Below, piece after piece: positions 16,192 to 20,511 of a stretch of DNA of 20,511 bases. The notes below the pieces were generated by a model. The model had not been told where the DNA came from, searched no databases, and was given only the letters and a program-made list of their open reading frames with translations. The translations under genes and the position numbers were made by a program. The DNA lies in contig WJIN01000149.1 of NCBI GenBank assembly GCA_014730295.1, positions 1 through 20,511 of the forward strand, given 5' to 3'. Positions within the stretch are counted from its first letter, which is position 1. Every line of letters starts with the position of its first letter. This DNA comes from Promethearchaeota archaeon (lineage in GTDB: Archaea > Asgardarchaeota > Lokiarchaeia > Sigynarchaeales > SOKP01).

Positions 16192-17331
16192 TTATGCTTT
16201 CTCTAACTCCATCTCTTTAATTGCCTTCGCACTACGGAAGGGAAGATCCTCTGTTGATTCGCCCGATCTATACTTGAATTTTTCTTGGAATTTCTCATTG
16301 AGTGACTGAAAGATGAGTGATAATGGTAAATCCATCGGGCAATTATTCGCACACGAACCACATTCCACACATCGATCCGCATCATGTGCAATTCGGGTTA
16401 ATTGATATGTGACATTATCAATCGCTTTATCTTTTCGCTTTTTCTGTAATATGCAATCTACGCAATAACATACGGGACAAGCTCGAATACACATCCCGCA
16501 CATGGTGCATTTCTTCAGCTGCTTAATCTTTTCCTCTTGTGAAAGGGCATCCCACTCCGCGAGATCTTTTGCTCTCCTCTCTTCGGCAGTCTTAATAATT
16601 TCGTTCATTTTTTCTTCATGGGCATTCTTAATATCACCAGAAAAATCTTGCGTTTTAACGCCCGATACTTCGAGTAAATCAGCCCCTTTCTCGGTATGAA
16701 CTTTAAGGATCACATCCTCCGAATCGATGGGGACGCCTATATCAGTTACGGAAAGATCTGCGATAACTGGGTCCTTTCGTACACATCGAGCGCAATTATC
16801 GGCGATATCGATATTTACCTGCTTAGTCTTTCCTCCTTCGAGCATAAAAAGTAAGCCATCGTCGGTGATCTTTTCCTTAATGATTTTAGAAGTATCGAGA
16901 TCTTTCTCACTGCGTAATTCGCGTGAGACATTTAAGGTAATTCCTCGATCTTCGAGAGCAATAATGAATAGGTTATCCAAATTTACCTGTCTGAGTTTAC
17001 TTAGTTCAATTAAAGCTCGTATATCACACGGACGCGCGATAAGGGCGATTTTTCCATCTTTCGCACCGTTCGCTTTTTCATGCAAAAATTTTGACGCTGA
17101 ATCCGTGCGTGAAAATCCATAGGCAATTAAATTTGTTAATGGAAATTTTTCAATATCTTCGGGTTTTTCCCATAATGCTGGGGAGATCGAGAACCGATCT
17201 TCTTCACCCGTTTTTCTACTAACTTTCGCTTCCGCTCCGATTATTTTATCGACCGTTCCCTCTTTAAGAAGTGCTTTTAATAATTCGGGAAAGTCGGTCT
17301 CTTTTATGAGATATTCTGCTTTCGTATCCAC
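16192..17331 (-). CDS. FrhB/FdhB-like iron-sulfur subunit (F420 hydrogenase/dehydrogenase beta family)
   Basis: 379 residues. The N-terminal part matches the FrhB/FdhB domain family, with the signature ARPCDIRALIEL (99-110) and NCARCVRKDP (179-188). The C-terminal part carries two ferredoxin motifs: Cys 275/278/281/285 (plus Cys 288/290/293 in a CYCVDC run) and Cys 321/324/327/331. Relatives reduce or oxidise F420 or NAD(P) through a flavin and relay electrons to hydrogenase, formate dehydrogenase or Hdr complexes. Next to HdrA and MvhD the likely role is donor/acceptor subunit of the same electron-transfer complex; which cofactor it uses is not decidable here. The start is GTG without an obvious Shine-Dalgarno. 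It lies 222 bp after MvhD, beyond the SECIS, so it may have its own promoter. No Sec codons are found in it. Confidence 0.88.
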   Translation of the reverse strand: MDTKAEYLIKETDFPELLKALLKEGTVDKIIGAEAKVSRKTGEEDRFSISPALWEKPEDIEKFPLTNLIAYGFSRTDSASKFLHEKANGAKDGKIALIARPCDIRALIELSKLRQVNLDNLFIIALEDRGITLNVSRELRSEKDLDTSKIIKEKITDDGLLFMLEGGKTKQVNIDIADNCARCVRKDPVIADLSVTDIGVPIDSEDVILKVHTEKGADLLEVSGVKTQDFSGDIKNAHEEKMNEIIKTAEERRAKDLAEWDALSQEEKIKQLKKCTMCGMCIRACPVCYCVDCILQKKRKDKAIDNVTYQLTRIAHDADRCVECGSCANNCPMDLPLSLIFQSLNEKFQEKFKYRSGESTEDLPFRSAKAIKEMELEKA

Positions 17332-17478
17332 TGTGTTCCAACTCGTAATCTTAATTTTATTGAATTATAATTGGAAAAATAATAGTTCGAATGAAAACCC
17401 CATACATAATCGTATAGAGAAATCATTTATTATTTTCCACTTGATTTAATACATATTTTTAAATTATTTTAATTAAAA

Positions 17479-17549
17479 ATGTGCGCAATGGGGCATCCAT
17501 TTCTTCAACAAGATTCTCATTTTTGTAATCTTGTATCATAAGGGCACAT
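17479..17549 (-). promoter_or_regulatory. Eukaryote-like SECIS element in the mvhD 3' region
   Basis: Begins 5 nt after the mvhD stop. Read on the minus strand, an outer stem AUGUGC/GCACAU (17544-17549 with 17479-17484) encloses a core with AUGA on the 5' side (17536-17539) and UGA on the 3' side (17505-17507). The two can form the tandem sheared G-A pairs of a kink-turn. Next comes a perfect 8-bp stem ACAAGAUU/AAUCUUGU (17527-17534 with 17508-17515) and an 11-nt apical loop containing five adenines. The AUGA / apical A-run / GA arrangement is the eukaryotic SECIS signature also reported in Lokiarchaeota. The upper stem is shorter than the usual eukaryotic 12-14 bp. It should recruit the Sec insertion machinery for the UGAs in mvhD and probably hdrA. 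Confidence 0.82.
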
Positions 17550-17553
17550 ATTC

Positions 17554-17985
17554 TTATTTTTGTGTGTCTATTCGAATAGGATTTGGACCGAGTTCTTGAA
17601 TCTTTTTATGGAACTTTGTCGCTTCCTTTTGGAATTTTTGTCCTTCCGCGGCGCTGCAATAGAACATATGAATCCGTTCTTTATCTAAACCGATCGAATC
17701 GAGCAGTTCCTTGATATACTCAACTTCTCGGTATGCAAAATAATTTCCATTTTCATAATCGCATTCGCCTGGGTATCAAGCTGCTACCAGAACACCGTCA
17801 GCACCTCGTCCAAACGCACGCATCACCAGGTCTGATCCCACTCGTCCAGTACACGGCACTAAAACCGTTCGGATTGAGGATGGATATTGGGCACGGATGG
17901 TTCCTGCCATATCAGCACCTCCATATCCTCATTTCCAACAGAAAAAGCCAATGATCTTAACTTTTCCATTTTCATTTCCAGACAT
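17554..17985 (-). CDS. mvhD: MvhD/VhuD selenoprotein (two in-frame UGA/Sec codons)
   Basis: 143 residues when UGA at 17929-17931 and 17776-17778 is read as selenocysteine (Sec19 and Sec70). The [2Fe-2S] subunit D of F420-non-reducing hydrogenase/Hdr complexes is recognisable along the whole length: FFCWKU (family FLCNWC), GADMAG, PCTGRV (family MCSGRV), GADGVLVAAUYPGECDY (family GCHPGDCHY), SAAEGQKF, and LGPNP at the end. Both UGAs fall exactly at family cysteines; Cys16, Cys45 and Cys75 are retained. It passes electrons from a hydrogenase or formate dehydrogenase to HdrA. The start ATG has GAGGAGG 10 nt upstream. It follows hdrA by 19 bp, and the SECIS begins just after its TAA. A standard translation shows only three fragments, so the gene is easily missed. 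Confidence 0.93.
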
Positions 17986-18004
17986 TTTAGCATTTCCTCC
18001 TCGT

Positions 18005-19960
18005 TTACTCCTCGATAGGTAAGAATTCATCTATATAGGCCATATATTGGACATCTCTGTAATATCTGAGTTCAATCGCGTTGCTTGGACATTGGGCGGC
18101 ACATGTTCCGCAACCTCGACAACTGATAATGTCAACGACTAAATTTCCGTTTTCATTTATGGATATCGCATTGTAAGGACAAGCTTCAATGCATTTATAA
18201 CATTTCGCGCATCGCTCGTCTGATGGAGTCGCCCGAATCAGTTCCATGGTATATTCACCCCGACCCATCGGAATCGCTGCTGAGGACGCTGCACCTTTGG
18301 CTTGCCCTACAGCTTTATCAATACCTTTCTGTCCTTGACAAGAGCCGGCTATAAAAACACCCGGAACCTTCGTGCTAATCGGATCCAATCGAGCATGAAA
18401 TTCTTTGAGAAATCCATCAGGACTGCGTTCCATGTTCATTACGTTGGCGATTTCTACCGTGCCCTGGGAAGGCAAAGACGCCGATGATAAGACTACCATA
18501 TCAAATTCTTCTTCAATGACCGTATCTGTTCCAACGGGCTCCATCTTCACCTTCAGATTCTTAGTTTCGGGATCTTCTTCAATATTTCCAACCAAACCTT
18601 TCATGAAAATAATACCAGAATTACGTGCTCTACGATAATACTCCTCATAATCCTTCCCACAATTTCTCATATCGATATAGCATACGACAATTTCGGAATC
18701 GGGATATTCTGATTTGATTAGCTTGGAGTTTTTCACCGATAAATTACAACACACTACGCTGCAATATTCATTACTACGTAAATCTCGTGAACCCACGCAA
18801 TTGATGAATAATATGCGTTTCGGTCGCTCTCTATCAGAAGGTCGCTTTAGATGCCCAAACGTAGGTCCGTTTGGCGCAAGAATTCGCTCAAGCTGAATCT
18901 GAGTTATTACGTTGTCATAAGTGCCGTATCCGTAATCATCCTCTTCATAGAGATCCCAACCAGTCGCAATGATGATCGTTCCTACTTCTAAATCCACATA
19001 TTCTTCTCTCATGCTAAAATCAATCGATTCTTGATCGCATGAGTCCACACACGCAAAACACTCCACACAAGAGTCTCGAGCAATATCATATACCGCTGGG
19101 ACCGCTTGCGCGAATGAAATGTCAATGCATTTACGGGCCGAAAGGTTTTCGTCGAAATAATTCGGTACATAAATCGGACAGACTTCAGTACACTGGCCGC
19201 AGCCCGTACACGAGCCTTCATCTACATACCGAGGACTTCTCTTGACCTTTACCTGAAAGTTGCCAATATATCCATCCACATCAACAACCTCGCTATAGGT
19301 CATGATGTTTATATTCGGATGACGATTGGCCTCTAACATTTTTGGCCCCAAGATTCAGATAGAACAATCATCTGTGGGAAATGTTCTGTCCAGTTGGGAC
19401 ATCCGACCACCAATGGTCGTTTTCTTTTCCACAAGATGGACTTTATAACCCGCGTCTGCTAAATCGATGGCTGAGGTTAGTCCTGCAATGCCTCCACCTA
19501 TTACTAAGGCTTCGGGTTTTACAGGTACAGTTTTTGTAGGCACATCTTCTAATAACCGTGCTCGTGAAATTCCTGCTTTAATGAGTTCAATCGATTTTTG
19601 TGTCGCTTCTTTCTTCTCTTGTTGATGGACAAAGCTACAATGTTCTCTGATATTGACGAATTCAAGGTATCGTGGTGGTAAATTGATCTCTTCGAGTATC
19701 GCGTGAAAGACCGGTTGATGTGTTTTAGGAGTGCATGCCGCAACAACGACACGATCAAATCCGACTTCCTCGTGTTGCTCCTTTATATAGGCGCTTCCAC
19801 CTTCAGTACACATCGATAGATATTCATACGCCCAAACATTCGGTAGCTTATCAATCTCCTCAACTATTTCTGGGACATCGAGTATTCCCGCTATGTTAAT
19901 ACCTCACCGACACACAAATACCGCAATTTTTAGTTCATTGGTCTGTTCTTCTTCAGACAA
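18005..19960 (-). CDS. hdrA: Heterodisulfide reductase subunit A selenoprotein (two in-frame UGA/Sec codons)
   Basis: 651 residues with UGA read as Sec at 19904-19906 (Sec19) and 19355-19357 (Sec202). The reading frame is continuous through both. Sec19 lies in VFVCRUGINIAG (family CHCGINIAG) and Sec202 in DDCSIUILGPKM (family DCSACILTPKM). The FAD motif IGGGIAGLTSAIDLADAGY precedes Sec202. Ferredoxin motifs lie at Cys 251/254/257/261 and 298/301/304/308, HdrA-specific cluster ligands at Cys 388/400/404/405 (NC...YCSVVCC), and C-terminal motifs at 584/587/590/594 and 614/617/620/624. HdrA is the flavin-based electron-bifurcating subunit of Hdr complexes. The start is TTG, preceded by AAGGTG about 6 nt upstream; the in-frame codons above it run into a stop. 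HdrBC is not present here, so the second acceptor is unknown. Confidence 0.94.
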
Positions 19961-20030
19961 TTTTTACACCTTTTGGGTAAATTAACCTCCAATATCTTGA
20001 GATTGATTTGTTTTGATTTTTAATTATAAG

Positions 20031-20042
20031 TTTAATATATTT
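20031..20042 (-). promoter_or_regulatory. Putative TATA box of the hdrA-mvhD operon
   Basis: AAATATATTAAA on the minus strand, 71-82 bp before the TTG start. A start site near 20010 would give a leader of about 50 nt. The whole region is AT-rich, so the exact box is uncertain. Confidence 0.3.
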
Positions 20043-20060
20043 AATTGGTAAAATTAACAA

Positions 20061-20083
20061 TTGTTCTTAATATTTGTTCTTAA
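20061..20083. repeat. Tandem 10-bp repeat upstream of the hdrA promoter
   Basis: TTGTTCTTAA occurs at 20061-20070 and again at 20074-20083, a 13-bp spacing. It lies immediately upstream of the putative TATA box, and the first copy also overlaps a near-palindrome TTAACAATTGTT. A candidate activator or operator site for the selenoprotein operon. Nothing else that looks like a gene lies in the 430-bp gap between the hdrA start and the TnpA start, apart from the IS left-end hairpin. Confidence 0.35.
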
Positions 20084-20298
20084 GATTAATCATTGAACTA
20101 TTAATAACTATTGATATTTCAAAAGTAAGAATCTGCATATTGAATGTGGTAAGTAAAGATTTTTGAAACTTTTCATTCAGAAACATTTTATTTCTGATCT
20201 ATTTTGATAAAAGAATTGCTCACCTGAAAAAAAGTAAAATGGAATATTTTTCATAAGTGAATTATTATTGTATTTTTACCCTTTTTCACGCAGAAAAG

Positions 20299-20511
20299 CC
20301 ACGTCCTTTAAGGCGTGGATGAATGTGTTTAAAAATCACTAAACTCAAATAGTTTTATCCTTTTTATCCAACCGAATTGATTAAAATATAATGGAATATC
20401 GAAAAGATGCTCATAGAGTCTATTCTCTCACATACCCCTTAATTTCTGGAGTAAAATCCCGTCAACCCGTGTTTATAGAGGGGATTGGTATTATTGAAGC
20501 TCTAAAAACAA
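20299..20511 (+). mobile_element. Left part of an IS200/IS605-family element (truncated by the window edge)
   Basis: A hairpin at 20299-20318 (CCACG, bulged T, CCT-TTA-AGG, CGTGG) with the flanking GATGAATG has the form of the imperfect subterminal palindromes of IS200/IS605 elements, including the bulged T. About 70 bp further on begins a reading frame matching the N-terminus of TnpA, the Y1 transposase. The outermost left boundary is not defined: these elements lack terminal inverted repeats and do not duplicate their target. Whether a tnpB follows lies outside the window. Confidence 0.7.
20391..20511 (+). CDS. tnpA: IS200/IS605 TnpA transposase, N-terminal fragment (cut by window end)
   Basis: The first 40 residues, open at the window end. 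MEYRKDAHRVYSLTYPLI followed by KSRQPVF and GIIEALKT resembles the beginning of Y1 HUH transposases, normally '..VYSLTYHLIFVVKYRRPVF..'. Two differences are visible: the usual His of the YHL motif is Pro, and the FVVKYR block reads SGVKSR. These suggest decay or a diverged subfamily. The catalytic HUH pair and tyrosine lie beyond the window, so activity cannot be judged. Family members move single-stranded DNA by recognising subterminal hairpins like the one just upstream. Confidence 0.72.
   Translation, partial: MEYRKDAHRVYSLTYPLISGVKSRQPVFIEGIGIIEALKT

Noticed and set aside
17733..17954. Plus-strand 73-codon open frame across mvhD
   Set aside because: It is antisense to the two-Sec MvhD gene and shows no protein family features.
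18005..19351. HdrA fragment as a separate gene starting at the TTG after the UGA
   Set aside because: It lacks the FAD-binding N-terminal part, which continues in frame upstream through a UGA at a family cysteine. It is one selenoprotein, not a truncated gene.
18005..19960. HdrA as a pseudogene with nonsense mutations
   Set aside because: Only UGA interrupts it, only at cysteine positions, the partner gene shows the same pattern, and a SECIS is present.
17733..20000. CRISPR array or tandem repeats in the window
   Set aside because: No regularly spaced direct repeats of 23-40 bp were seen on either strand.
19961..20110. A SECIS in the hdrA leader
   Set aside because: An AUGA followed by a short UCUUAA/UUAAGA hairpin exists, but the 3' side lacks the GA partner of the kink-turn core.

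Overview
The window looks like a piece of an Asgard archaeon, most likely Lokiarchaeota or a close relative. Three things point there. An HdrA-MvhD pair carries four in-frame UGA codons, each exactly where the family has cysteine, followed by a hairpin with the core of a eukaryote-type SECIS element; multi-Sec selenoproteins with eukaryote-like SECIS elements have been described in Lokiarchaeota. The gene stock mixes archaeal parts (HdrA, MvhD, FrhB-like, polyferredoxin-like proteins) with bacterial-type ones (GAPDH, a PAS histidine kinase). The base composition is AT-rich, and TTG/GTG starts are common.

Layout. 160-2574 (-): soluble four-PAS histidine kinase. 2832-3731 (-): flavodoxin-ferredoxin fusion (EFR1 type). 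3908-4909 and 5186-6187 (-): two tandem bacterial-type GAPDH paralogs, the downstream one diverged in a conserved C-terminal motif. 6459-7055 (+): small sulfotransferase-like P-loop protein. 7118-7888 (-): triple [4Fe-4S] protein, downstream of 8032-9477 (-), a 4-hydroxybutyryl-CoA dehydratase family enzyme with all cluster ligands intact. 9719-10189 (+): cysteine-less thioredoxin-fold-like protein. 10263-11306 (+): DUF2804 protein. 11418-15958 (-): cell-surface and membrane block (nine-helix UbiA-like protein, large sequon-rich exported protein, 7TM protein, small anchored protein). 16192-17331 (-): FrhB/FdhB-like iron-sulfur subunit. 17554-17985 (-): MvhD with two UGA/Sec codons, followed by the SECIS at 17479-17549. 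18005-19960 (-): HdrA with two UGA/Sec codons. 20299-20511 (+): left end and truncated TnpA of an IS200/IS605 element running off the window.

How the genes fit together. HdrA, MvhD and the FrhB-like protein form an electron-transfer module. Two-electron input (from a hydrogenase, formate dehydrogenase or F420-type donor via the FrhB-like subunit and MvhD) would be bifurcated on HdrA's FAD towards ferredoxin and a second acceptor. No HdrBC or hydrogenase large subunit lies in the window. The dehydratase with its multi-cluster ferredoxin suggests C4 acyl-CoA (4-hydroxybutyrate/crotonate) metabolism, and the GAPDHs lower glycolysis or gluconeogenesis. A conventional gene caller would break HdrA into two fragments starting after its UGAs, lose its first 49 residues, and miss MvhD entirely. 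Restoring these two genes is the most important correction for this window.
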